A DNA stretch of 64,000 nt from Nonomuraea basaltis (GTDB taxonomy: Bacteria > Actinomycetota > Actinomycetes > Streptosporangiales > Streptosporangiaceae). Below the pieces are notes generated by a model. The model did no database searches, was not told the origin of the DNA, and was given only the letters and a program-made list of their open reading frames with translations. Where the stretch lies: positions 53,579 through 117,578 of the forward strand of contig NZ_VCJS01000012.1 in NCBI RefSeq assembly GCF_005893125.1, given 5' to 3'. This document shows, piece after piece, positions 57,065 to 64,000 of this stretch. The translations under genes and the position numbers were made by a program. Positions within the stretch are counted from its first letter, which is position 1. The number at the start of each line of letters is the position of its first letter.

Positions 57065-58183
57065 TCACGCCGTGGGAAGCACCACGTCCTCGTAGCGGGC
57101 CTTCATCGTGGCCACCACCTCGTCCGGGTCGGCGGCCCAGAGGTCGGCGTTGAAGATCTCCACCTCGACGTCGCCGGTGTACCCGGCGTCCAGGACCGCT
57201 CGCGTGATCGGCTGGAAGTCGATCACGCCGTCGCCCATCATGCCGCGCCCGAGCAGTATGTCCTCCGGCAGCGGGTGCAGGTAGTCGCACACCTGGTACG
57301 ACGCGATCCGGCGGCCGGCCCGCGCGATGTCCTCGAACAGCCTCGGGTCCCACCACACGTGGAAGGTGTCGACCACCACGCCGACCTGGTCCTCCGGGTA
57401 GGCCAGGCTCAGGTCGAGCGCCTGGCCCAGGGTGGACAGGACCGCCCGGTCGGGGCAGTAGATCGGGTGCAGCGGCTCCAGAGCCAGCTTGACGCCCCGC
57501 TCCCCGGCGTACGGCGCCAGCTCCGCCAGCGCCTCGGCCACCCGCTCCCGCGCCCCGGCCAGGTCACGAGAGAACCGCCCGGTCTTCCCGGTGGCTTCGC
57601 CCTCGGTGCTGACGGTGGTCGTGCGCACCGTGACGCCCGCGGCGGTGGTGCTGGTCGTGACGGTGGTGCCGGGGCCGACGGTCGCGCTGGTGACGGTCAC
57701 CGTCGTGGTGGAGTGATCCCGGCCGCCGGAGGCCGCGAACGCGCTCGAACTCGCGAACCCGTGCGTGCCCGCCCCTGCGTCCGTGTCCTGGGGGAGCGGC
57801 TCGCCCGGCTTCACGCCCGGCAGTCCGCCGACCACCATCACCAGGCAGGCCGCGCCCAGCTCGGCCGCCTCGTCGATGGCCCGGCGGTTGTCGTCCAGCG
57901 CCGTGGCGAAGGCCCGCCGGCCCTCCTCGCCGGGCAGGCCGCCCGCCGTGAGGAAGCCGCCGCGGCACAGCGACGACACCCGGAGCCCGGCGTCCCGTAC
58001 CAGCTTGACGCTCTGCGCGAGCCCGTGCTCGGCCACCTTCTCGCGCCACAGCCCGACCGCCTCCAGGCCGTGCCGCGCGCAGCCGTCCACGGCCTCGGAC
58101 ACGGACCAGCGCCTGGTGGTCCACTGGTTCAGTGAGAGACTCGGACTGCTGTGCCTGATGGTTCCCTCGCTTCGCTCGCTCAC
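57065..58183 (-). CDS. Sugar phosphate isomerase/epimerase with a Thr/Val-rich insertion
   Basis: The protein has 372 residues, against about 290 expected for the family. The TIM-barrel parts are EAVGLWREKVAEHG, VSSLCRGGFLTAGG, CLVMVVGGLPG, then GVKLALEPLHPIYCPDRA, VGVVVDTFHVWWDP, ISYQVCDYLHPLP-type and GDVEVEIFNADLW, which carry the metal ligands. Between barrel strands lies an insertion at about residues 126-203, rich in Thr, Val and Ser (TTTVTVTSATVGPGTTVTT), with no counterpart in relatives I know. The GTG start overlaps the DUF993 stop (GTGA). It is the last gene of the Gfo/Idh operon. Confidence 0.85.
   Translation of the reverse strand: MSERSEGTIRHSSPSLSLNQWTTRRWSVSEAVDGCARHGLEAVGLWREKVAEHGLAQSVKLVRDAGLRVSSLCRGGFLTAGGLPGEEGRRAFATALDDNRRAIDEAAELGAACLVMVVGGLPGVKPGEPLPQDTDAGAGTHGFASSSAFAASGGRDHSTTTVTVTSATVGPGTTVTTSTTAAGVTVRTTTVSTEGEATGKTGRFSRDLAGARERVAEALAELAPYAGERGVKLALEPLHPIYCPDRAVLSTLGQALDLSLAYPEDQVGVVVDTFHVWWDPRLFEDIARAGRRIASYQVCDYLHPLPEDILLGRGMMGDGVIDFQPITRAVLDAGYTGDVEVEIFNADLWAADPDEVVATMKARYEDVVLPTA
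57608..57712 (-). repeat. Low-complexity GTC/ACC/ACG coding tract in the isomerase gene
   Basis: About 35 codons are made almost only of Thr, Val, Ser and Gly codons (ACG, ACC, GTC, GTG). It is in frame and forms the core of the insertion. It looks like slippage-type expansion rather than an inserted gene piece. Confidence 0.7.
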
Positions 58184-59343
58184 AGGCCGTTCACCGCCAG
58201 CAGCGCCTTCATCCGGCGCACGGCCAGCTCCTGGTCGGCCAGCAGTCCGGCCTGGTCGGCCAGCCGGAACACCTCCGAGAGGTGGATCAGGGAGCGGGCC
58301 GACTGGGCGCCGTTCACCATGGCGAACGCGTCCTGGTGGCCGTTCAGCCAGGCCAGGAAGACGATGCCGGTCTTGTAGTTGTACGTCGGCGTCTCGAAGA
58401 TCTTCCTCGACAGCGGGACGGTCGGGGCCAGGATCTCGTCGTAGGAGGCCAGCAGCCGATCGCGCTCCGCCTCGTCACCGGCCGCCTCGGCGGCGTCCAG
58501 CACCTGGAGCGCCGCCGCGGCCGCCGGGGCGATCGCGTCGAAGATTCCGAGCAGGGCGTGCGAGCCGGTCCTGATCAGCGACGGGTAGTTGAAGTCGTCG
58601 CCCGTGTAGAGCTTGACGCCCTCGGGGAGCGCGGCGCGCAGGCCCACCTCGTGCTCCTCGTCCAGCAGCGACACCTTCACGCCGTCCACCATCGAGGCGT
58701 GCGCGTGGATCAGCTCCAGGAACGACTGGGTCGCCGCGGCCACGTCGCGCGAGCCCCAGTAGCCGGCCAGCTGCGGGTCGAACATCTCGCCCAGCCAGTG
58801 CAGGATCACCGGCCGGTCGGCCAGGCCGAAGAGCTTGCCGTAGACCTGGTGGTAGTCCCGCGGGCCGGTGGCCACCCTGGCGAGCTGGCGGGACGCCATG
58901 ACGATCACTCCGGCGCCCGCCGACTGGACGGTCTCCACCTGCTCGGCGTACGCGGCGGTGATCGCGTCCAGGTCGGCGGCGCCGGGCGCGTGGTCGGTGC
59001 CCGCGCCGCAGGCCACCAGCGTCACCGGGTCGCCGAACGCGCGGGCCTCGGCGGCGCTGCGCTGGATGAGCTCCTTGGTCGCCGCCCAGTCCAGGCCCAT
59101 GTTGCGCTGGGCGGTGTCCATGGCGTCCGCGATCCGCAGGCCGTGCGACCACAGGTGGCGGCGGAAGCGGAGGGTGGCCTCCCAGTCCACGGCGGCGGGG
59201 GAGCCGGGCGTGTTGTCGCCGAGCGGGTCGGCCACCACGTGGGCGGCCGCGTACACGATGCGGCTGGTGGCCGGCGTCGGCGACACCGGCCAGACCGTCG
59301 GCTCGCTCAGCGCGTACGCGCCGAAGCCGGGCAGGTCGATCAT
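58180..59343 (-). CDS. DUF993 protein (dihydrodipicolinate-synthase-like aldolase)
   Basis: The protein has 387 residues. It starts MIDLPGFGAYALSEPTVWP and contains YAAAHVVADPLGDNTPGSPAAVDWEATLRFRRHLWSHG-type sequence, DAMDTAQRNMGLDW, GVIVMASRQLA, YWGSRDVAAATQSFLELIHAH, VDGVKVSLLDEEHE and LYTGDDFNYPSLI. This is the DUF993 branch of the aldolase/dihydrodipicolinate synthase barrel; the Lys in GVKVSLLD is the probable Schiff-base residue. The reaction is unknown; it would cleave or form a keto-acid product. Its start overlaps the oxidoreductase stop by one base and its stop overlaps the isomerase start. Confidence 0.87.
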   Translation of the reverse strand: MIDLPGFGAYALSEPTVWPVSPTPATSRIVYAAAHVVADPLGDNTPGSPAAVDWEATLRFRRHLWSHGLRIADAMDTAQRNMGLDWAATKELIQRSAAEARAFGDPVTLVACGAGTDHAPGAADLDAITAAYAEQVETVQSAGAGVIVMASRQLARVATGPRDYHQVYGKLFGLADRPVILHWLGEMFDPQLAGYWGSRDVAAATQSFLELIHAHASMVDGVKVSLLDEEHEVGLRAALPEGVKLYTGDDFNYPSLIRTGSHALLGIFDAIAPAAAAALQVLDAAEAAGDEAERDRLLASYDEILAPTVPLSRKIFETPTYNYKTGIVFLAWLNGHQDAFAMVNGAQSARSLIHLSEVFRLADQAGLLADQELAVRRMKALLAVNGL

Positions 59344-60488
59344 CACAGCCCCGGCACCTCGATCCTGCGGCCCTCGGCGTTCGAGCGCAGGCCCAGCTCG
59401 GCGAGCTGCACGCCGCGGGCGCCCGAGGCGAAGTCGTTCGGGAACGGCGCGTCCTCCACCACGTGCCGGACGAACGCCTCCCACTGGATCTTGAACCCGT
59501 TGTCGAACTCGGTGTTGTCCGGCACCTCCTGCCAGCCGTCGCGGAAGCGCGCCGTGACCGGCAGGTCGGGGTTCCAGACCGGCTTGGGGGTGGCCGAGCG
59601 GTGCTGCGCGCGGCAGTTGCGCAGGCCCGCCACGGCGCTGCCGTGCGTGCCGTCCACCTGGAACTCGACCAGCTCGTCGCGGTTCACGCGAACCGTCCAG
59701 GACGAGTTGATCTGCGCGACGATGCCGCCTTCGAGCTCGAAGATGCCGTACGCGGCGTCGTCGGCGGTGGCCTGGTACGTGTTGCCCTGCTCGTCCACCC
59801 GCGCGGGAATGTGCGTCACGGCGCGGGCGTAGACCGACTCGACCCGGCCGAACAGGTTCTCCAGCACGTAGTGCCAGTGCGGGAACATGTCGAGCACGAT
59901 GCCGCCGCCGTCCTCGGCCCGGTAGTTCCACGAGGGGCGCTGCGCCTCCTGCCAGTCGCCCTCGAACACCCAGTAGCCGAACTCGCCGCGCACCGACAGG
60001 ATCTGGCCGAAGAAGCCGCCGTCGATCAGCCTCTTCAGCTTGAGCAGGCCGGGCAGGAACAGCTTGTCCTGCACGACGCCGTTCTTGACGCCCTTGGCCG
60101 TGGCGGCCTCGGCCAGCGAGAGCGCCTCCTGCGTCGACTCGGCCGTCGGCTTCTCGGCGTAGATGTGCTTGCCCGCCTCGATCGCCTTCAGCACGGCCTT
60201 GACCCTGGCGCTGGTGACCTGGGCGTCGAAGTAGATCACATTGTCGTCGTCGGCGAGGGCCGAGTCGAGGTCCGTGGTGAAATCCGAAATCCCATGCTTA
60301 GACGCGATATCTGCCAATTTGTCGGCATTTCTACCGACCAGTACTGGCTTGAGGCTGACCCGGCTGCCGTCCGAGAGCGTCACACCGCCCTGCTCGTTGA
60401 TGGCCAGGACGGAACGGACCAGGTGCTGGCGGTAGCCCATCCGTCCGGTGACGCCGTTCATCACGACGCCGATGGTGCGCACGCTCAT
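59343..60488 (-). CDS. Gfo/Idh/MocA-family oxidoreductase
   Basis: The protein has 381 residues. The N-terminal Rossmann part (TIGVVMNGVTGRMGYRQHL) is followed by AGKHIYAEKPTAES, the family's EKP signature, and a C-terminal domain with GGGIVLDMFPHWHYVLENLFG containing the D-x3-H catalytic pair. It should oxidise a sugar or polyol with NAD(P). It leads the operon, and its promoter carries a perfect LacI-type palindrome 26 bp upstream of the start. ATG 60488 has GAAGGGA before it. Confidence 0.92.
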   Translation of the reverse strand: MSVRTIGVVMNGVTGRMGYRQHLVRSVLAINEQGGVTLSDGSRVSLKPVLVGRNADKLADIASKHGISDFTTDLDSALADDDNVIYFDAQVTSARVKAVLKAIEAGKHIYAEKPTAESTQEALSLAEAATAKGVKNGVVQDKLFLPGLLKLKRLIDGGFFGQILSVRGEFGYWVFEGDWQEAQRPSWNYRAEDGGGIVLDMFPHWHYVLENLFGRVESVYARAVTHIPARVDEQGNTYQATADDAAYGIFELEGGIVAQINSSWTVRVNRDELVEFQVDGTHGSAVAGLRNCRAQHRSATPKPVWNPDLPVTARFRDGWQEVPDNTEFDNGFKIQWEAFVRHVVEDAPFPNDFASGARGVQLAELGLRSNAEGRRIEVPGL

Positions 60489-60513
60489 GGGGATCCCTTC
60501 AGGACGAACATGT

Positions 60514-60527
60514 GGAAAGCGCTTTCC
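60514..60527. promoter_or_regulatory. Perfect LacI-type operator before the Gfo/Idh operon
   Basis: GGAAAGCGCTTTCC is a perfect 14-bp palindrome starting 26 bp before the start codon. It matches the operator at 50331-50344 at 13 of 14 bases, which is the main reason to place this operon under the LacI protein encoded at 50.4 kb. Confidence 0.85.
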
Positions 60528-60636
60528 CGAACCGTACGGCCGCGCCACCGAGGGCGTCAAGTAGCGCCTCCCCAAACCACCCCGAAACCCGGTTTCCTGC
60601 CTGGCCACCAGCCGTTGCGTGCGGGGCCGGGGCGAG

Positions 60637-61863
60637 TTAGATCTCGCCCCGGATTTCCAGCCGGGCCAGGGCCTTGGTGATGGGGTGGGCGGCGAGAGCG
60701 AGCTGCCATTCGCGGGCGCCGAGGGCGCGCAGCCGCGCCGTCACTGTCTCGTCGGTGATCTCCGCGGGCGGCTCCCACGTCAGCCGGCGAACCGCGTCCG
60801 GCTGCAGCAGGTTCTCCGTGGGCATGTGGTGCTCGTCGGCCAGCGCGGCCACCACAGCACGCGCCGCGGCCAGGCGCTTGGCGGCGGCCGGATCACGGTC
60901 GGCCCAGCGGTTGGGCGGCGGCGGCCCGTCGCCGGGCGTGGTGGGCTGCGGGAGCTGGCTGTCGGGCAGGGTGCGGGCGCGGGCCACGGCGGCGAGCCAG
61001 TCGCTCATGTGGCGGCGCGCGCTGCGCCCGGTGAAAGCGGAAATCTCCGTCAGAGCCTTTTTGGTGCGCGGCACTTCGAGCGCGGCCGTGATGATCGCGG
61101 CATCGGGCAGCACCCGGCCGGGCGCGAGGTCGGCCTCGCGGGCGATCGTGTCGCGCATGGTCCACAGCTCGCGCACGATGGCCAAGGCCCGGACGTTGCG
61201 TACCTTGTGAATGCCCGACGTACGCCGCCACGGGTCCGACCGGGGCACCGACGGCGGGGTGTTGAGCACGGCGGCGAACTCCTCGCGCGCCCACTCCAGC
61301 TTCCCGCTGTCCGTCAGCTCCCCGTGGAGCACGTCACGGAGCTCGACCAGCACCTCCACGTCGAGCGCCGCGTACCGCAGCCAGTCCTCCGGCAGCGGCC
61401 GGGTGGACCAGTCGGCGGCCGAGTGGCCCTTCTCCAGCCGCAGCCCGAGCACGGTCTCGACCATCGTGCCGAGCCCCACCCGCTCGTAGCCGAGCAGCCG
61501 CCCCGCCAGCTCGGTGTCGAACATCTCCCGCGGCCGGAACCCCACCTCCAGCAGGCAGGGCAGGTCCTGTGAGGCGGCGTGCAGCACGATCTCCGCGCCG
61601 GCCACGGCGGCGTCGAGCGCGGACAGGTCGGGGCAGCCGACCGGGTCGATCAACGCGGTCCCCGCCCCCGACCGGCGCAGCTGCACCAGGTAGGCGCGGT
61701 TGCCGTAGCGGTAGCCGGAGGCGCGCTCGGCGTCGACCGCCACCGGGCCGCTGCCCGCGGCGAACCGCTCCACGACCATGGCGAGACCGGCCGCGTCCGC
61801 GATCACCGGCGGGATGCCCTCGCGCGGCTCGAGCAGCGGCTCGACGGTGCGTTCTTCTGTCAT
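60637..61863 (-). CDS. rnd: Ribonuclease D
   Basis: The protein has 408 residues. The DEDD 3'-5' exonuclease domain shows VAVDAERASGYRYGNRAYLVQL, EIVLHAASQDLPCLLEVG and YAALDVEVLVELRDVL with the acidic metal ligands. An HRDC-like domain follows (LAIVRELWTMRDTIAREADLAPGRVLPDAAI). It trims tRNA and other small RNA 3' ends. In actinobacteria it is commonly next to DUF3000 and hemE, as here. Confidence 0.94.
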   Translation of the reverse strand: MTEERTVEPLLEPREGIPPVIADAAGLAMVVERFAAGSGPVAVDAERASGYRYGNRAYLVQLRRSGAGTALIDPVGCPDLSALDAAVAGAEIVLHAASQDLPCLLEVGFRPREMFDTELAGRLLGYERVGLGTMVETVLGLRLEKGHSAADWSTRPLPEDWLRYAALDVEVLVELRDVLHGELTDSGKLEWAREEFAAVLNTPPSVPRSDPWRRTSGIHKVRNVRALAIVRELWTMRDTIAREADLAPGRVLPDAAIITAALEVPRTKKALTEISAFTGRSARRHMSDWLAAVARARTLPDSQLPQPTTPGDGPPPPNRWADRDPAAAKRLAAARAVVAALADEHHMPTENLLQPDAVRRLTWEPPAEITDETVTARLRALGAREWQLALAAHPITKALARLEIRGEI

Positions 61864-61908
61864 GAGCTCACCGACCTCATGACGCTGACGATGTCTTGAC
61901 TGGTGCCC

Positions 61909-62505
61909 TCACTTCGTTCGGTCACTCTCCGGATCATCCTGTCGGCGGGGCAGCGCGGCCACGTCCGGCGGGAGCGGCGGGATCCCCGCCGCCACGCACA
62001 TCAGGTCGCACCAGGCGGCGACGTGGCCGGAGAGATCCTCCTGAGCGGGTGACCAGGACGCCCGCAGCTCGAGCTCGGTCGTGACAGGGTCTTCGGCTTT
62101 GTTGCCGAACCCCTCTGACACGGCTCTTGTCACCGTACCGCCCGCAGCCGAGTAGTCGGCTTGGTGCGCCTCCAGGGCCTCGGTCAGCCAGCTCCACGCG
62201 ACCGGCCCGAGCAGCGGGTCGGAGGTGATCTCCGGCTCCATGTCGGCCCTGACGTACGCGACCAGCCGGAACGGGCCCTCCCAGCCGCGCTGGCCGTCGG
62301 GGTCGTAGAGGAGGATCAGCCGGCCCACCGCGAGCTCGTCGTCGTCGCGGTAGACCGACGCGCCGATGGCGACCGAGTAGGGGGCCAGCCGCTGGGGCGC
62401 GGGCAGGTCCTCCAGCTCGATCTCCGGCCTGACCTCGGCCAGCCGCATACTCTCCGCCGCGCGCGTGAACGCCGCGGGAGGCGGTGGCTGGTCACCGAGT
62501 GTCAT
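61909..62505 (-). CDS. DUF3000-family protein
   Basis: The protein has 198 residues. It starts MTLGDQPPPPAAFTRAAESM and shows RPEIELEDLPAPQRLAPYSVAIGA, DDELAVGRLILLYDPDGQ, GWEGPFRLVAYVRADMEPE and GHVAAWCDLMCVAAGIPPLPPDV, the whole-length pattern of DUF3000. It has no known function but is conserved beside RNase D and hemE in actinobacteria. I chose ATG 62505 because a TACGCT -10 ends 6 nt before it (leaderless); a longer GTG start at 62556 is possible. Confidence 0.88.
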   Translation of the reverse strand: MTLGDQPPPPAAFTRAAESMRLAEVRPEIELEDLPAPQRLAPYSVAIGASVYRDDDELAVGRLILLYDPDGQRGWEGPFRLVAYVRADMEPEITSDPLLGPVAWSWLTEALEAHQADYSAAGGTVTRAVSEGFGNKAEDPVTTELELRASWSPAQEDLSGHVAAWCDLMCVAAGIPPLPPDVAALPRRQDDPESDRTK

Positions 62506-62565
62506 AGCCGAAGCGTAGGTCGAAGTCGGACGGAAGGGGACCACGGGGGTGCTCATCCTTCGTGA

Positions 62566-62775
62566 TCAAGCCGCAGCCGTTACGAGCTGCCGAACCGGTC
62601 GGGTGGACTCGGCCGAGCCGAGCATGATCGCGTGGCCGCACTCGACGCAGGCCCACTCCGGGCACTCGCCCGGCTCGTGCCCGTCGAAGCACGGGGGCTG
62701 CTCGAACAGTCGCTCACCAGCGCAGGAAGCGCAGGGCTCACTGCGGCGCTCTGGGGAACTCCACAACGCGGTCAT
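62566..62775 (-). CDS. Small zinc-ribbon protein
   Basis: The protein has 69 residues with two metal-binding knuckles: CASCAGERLFEQPPC and CPEWACVECGH. It begins MTALWSSPERRSEPC and ends in a short basic/neutral tail. Small proteins of this type sit next to hemE and DUF3000 in several actinobacteria. I recognise no function. The start at 62775 is preceded by AAAGG; longer readings add an Arg-rich segment without family features. Confidence 0.7.
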   Translation of the reverse strand: MTALWSSPERRSEPCASCAGERLFEQPPCFDGHEPGECPEWACVECGHAIMLGSAESTRPVRQLVTAAA

Positions 62776-63091
62776 CGCAACGTGGCCTTTCGTCGGGTTG
62801 TGGCTCCGACGTTGGCACGAGCCGCTGACAATTCCCCGCAACGCGCTCGGCGTGTCCCGAAAGTGGTCGCTGAATCGGTGCCGCGCGGTGGGTTGGCGAA
62901 CATTTGGCCCAGTCGAGACCGGCCCTCTGGGTCGCCATGGGGTGTGTTCGACCCGTGTGCGACGCCTCTGCCGAGCAGACCGGTAAACCTTCATCTTGCT
63001 ATCTGATCATGATTTGGCCCACCCAATGCATGTTTTTCCGACACCTCGCGTCGATGCGGGGACCGGCACCCGGACATGGCACCCTTGTGGG
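62776..63091. other. Gap between the zinc-ribbon gene and hemE
   Basis: This 316-bp stretch between divergent genes holds no supported gene. The part near 62990-63040 is AT-richer (CTATCTGATCATGATTTGG, ATGTTTTTCC) and probably contains the promoter region. CACCCT (63080-63085) lies 6 nt before the hemE start and fits a leaderless -10. Confidence 0.45.
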
Positions 63092-64000
63092 GTGAACCTC
63101 GCCGACTCAGCGTTCCTGCGTGCCTGCCGCCGCCAGCCCGTCCCGCACACACCGGTCTGGTACATGCGCCAGGCCGGTCGGTCGCTGCCGGAATACCTCA
63201 AGGTCCGCGAGGGCGTGCCGATGCTCACGGCGTGCGCCACGCCCGACCTGATCGTCGAGATCACCATGCAGCCGGTCCGCCGCTACGGCGTGGACGCGGC
63301 CATCTTCTTCAGCGACATCGTGGTGCCGCTCAAGGCCATCGGCGTCGACCTCGACATCAAGCCGGGCGTCGGCCCCGTCGTCGCCGACCCGATCCGCGAC
63401 GCCAAGGGCCTCGAGGCGCTGCGCCCGCTCGAGCCCGACGACGTGCCGTACGTCACCGAGTCCATCCGCGCGCTGACCGGCGAGCTGGGCGGCACGCCGC
63501 TGATCGGGTTCGCCGGGGCGCCGTTCACGCTCGGCTCCTACCTGATCGAGGGCGGCCCGTCCAAGAACCACGACCACACCAAGGCCATGATGTACGGCGC
63601 CCCGAAGCTGTGGCACACGCTGATGGAGCGGCTGTCGGACATCGTCCTGGAGCACCTGCGCATCCAGATCGCGGCGGGCGCCTCGGCCGTGCAGCTCTTC
63701 GACTCCTGGGTGGGCGCGGTGGCGCCGGCCGACTACCGCGAGTTCATCCTGCCGCACACCCGGCGGATCTTCGAGGGCGTGGCGGGCGTGCCGCGCATCC
63801 ACTTCGGCGTGGGCACCGGTGAGCTGCTCGGCGTGCTCGGCGAGGCCGGCGCCGACGTGGTGGGGGTCGACTGGCGGGTGCCGCTGGACGAGGCGGCCCG
63901 CCGCGTCGGGCCGGGCAAGGCGCTGCAGGGCAACCTCGACCCGGCCATCCTGCTGGCGCCGTGGGAGGTCGTCGAGCGCAAGGCGCGCGAGGTGCTGCGG
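63092..64000 (+). CDS. hemE: Uroporphyrinogen decarboxylase, 3' end outside window
   Basis: The frame runs 303 codons from GTG 63092 to the right edge; the full enzyme has about 350. It decarboxylates uroporphyrinogen III to coproporphyrinogen III in haem synthesis. The signature [15 protein letters not shown] holds the substrate-binding Arg residues, and [21 protein letters not shown] supplies the catalytic Asp. [26 protein letters not shown] and [11 protein letters not shown] also match. GTG 63092 has no ribosome site and probably a leaderless transcript. Confidence 0.96.
   Translation, partial: MNLADSAFLRACRRQPVPHTPVWYMRQAGRSLPEYLKVREGVPMLTACATPDLIVEITMQPVRRYGVDAAIFFSDIVVPLKAIGVDLDIKPGVGPVVADPIRDAKGLEALRPLEPDDVPYVTESIRALTGELGGTPLIGFAGAPFTLGSYLIEGGPSKNHDHTKAMMYGAPKLWHTLMERLSDIVLEHLRIQIAAGASAVQLFDSWVGAVAPADYREFILPHTRRIFEGVAGVPRIHFGVGTGELLGVLGEAGADVVGVDWRVPLDEAARRVGPGKALQGNLDPAILLAPWEVVERKAREVLR

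Noticed and set aside
62566..62994. Longer 142-residue version of the zinc-ribbon protein
   Set aside because: The first 73 residues are Arg/Pro-rich with no family features; the zinc-ribbon part starts naturally at the ATG at 62775.

Overview
This is a stretch of chromosome from a high-GC filamentous-type actinobacterium. Nearly every third codon position is G or C, GTG starts are common, and many transcripts look leaderless. F420-type LLM, SARP, LCP, SSI-like, DUF1707, DUF3000 and DUF6879 proteins are all typical of the phylum. The Pnkp/Hen1 pair, the run of secreted zinc metallopeptidases and the LacI/ROK sugar loci suggest Streptosporangiales (Nonomuraea-like). That placement is inference, because the window has no rRNA or tRNA. 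I see no CRISPR array and no replication origin.

Layout. 1-6.6 kb (minus strand): a SARP/AfsR regulator cut by the left edge, a response regulator, two tandem histidine kinases (the second lacks the phosphoacceptor His) and a secreted GH18-like protein that lacks the catalytic Glu. 6.7-11.7 kb: an LLM oxidoreductase, then the bacterial RNA-repair pair Hen1-Pnkp. 11.8-14.2 kb: a sugar MFS porter and a secreted CAP-domain protein. 14.2-21.8 kb: an Opp/Dpp-type oligosaccharide ABC operon behind two CebR-like operators, ending in a beta-mannosidase gene that has lost its catalytic core. 21.7-24.8 kb: DUF6879, DUF1707, PadR and a YdjM-like membrane hydrolase. 24.9-27.7 kb: aconitase behind two palindromes. 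27.8-29.8 kb: a decayed metallopeptidase gene, a MazF/RHH toxin-antitoxin pair and a TauE-type exporter. 30-34.4 kb: a xylose/ribose-type ABC operon with a ROK regulator. 34.4-37 kb: three intact paralogous secreted zinc metallopeptidases.

37-45 kb is housekeeping: dxs, a DedA protein, an APC permease, an SSI-like inhibitor and a fadA-fadB type beta-oxidation operon. 45-60.5 kb is accessory: an LCP ligase, an SDR next to a possible TetR remnant, a decapeptide-repeat membrane protein, LacI plus a sugar isomerase, a phosphodiesterase, a rifampin-phosphotransferase-like dikinase, an IS605-type TnpB remnant with a ribbon-helix-helix gene and a truncated methyltransferase, and a Gfo/Idh-DUF993-isomerase operon. 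The right end returns to core genes: RNase D, DUF3000, a zinc-ribbon protein and hemE (cut by the edge).

Links between genes. The LacI gene at 50.4 kb and the three-gene sugar operon ending at 60.5 kb carry nearly identical GGAAA-N4-TTTCC operators, so they may form one regulon for an unidentified sugar or sugar acid. The CebR-like operators put the 14.9-21.8 kb transporter under beta-glucan/mannan-oligosaccharide control, yet its own glycosidase is broken. Six genes show decay or loss of key residues: the second kinase, the GH18-like protein, the beta-mannosidase, one metallopeptidase, tnpB and the methyltransferase; a TetR fragment may be a seventh.
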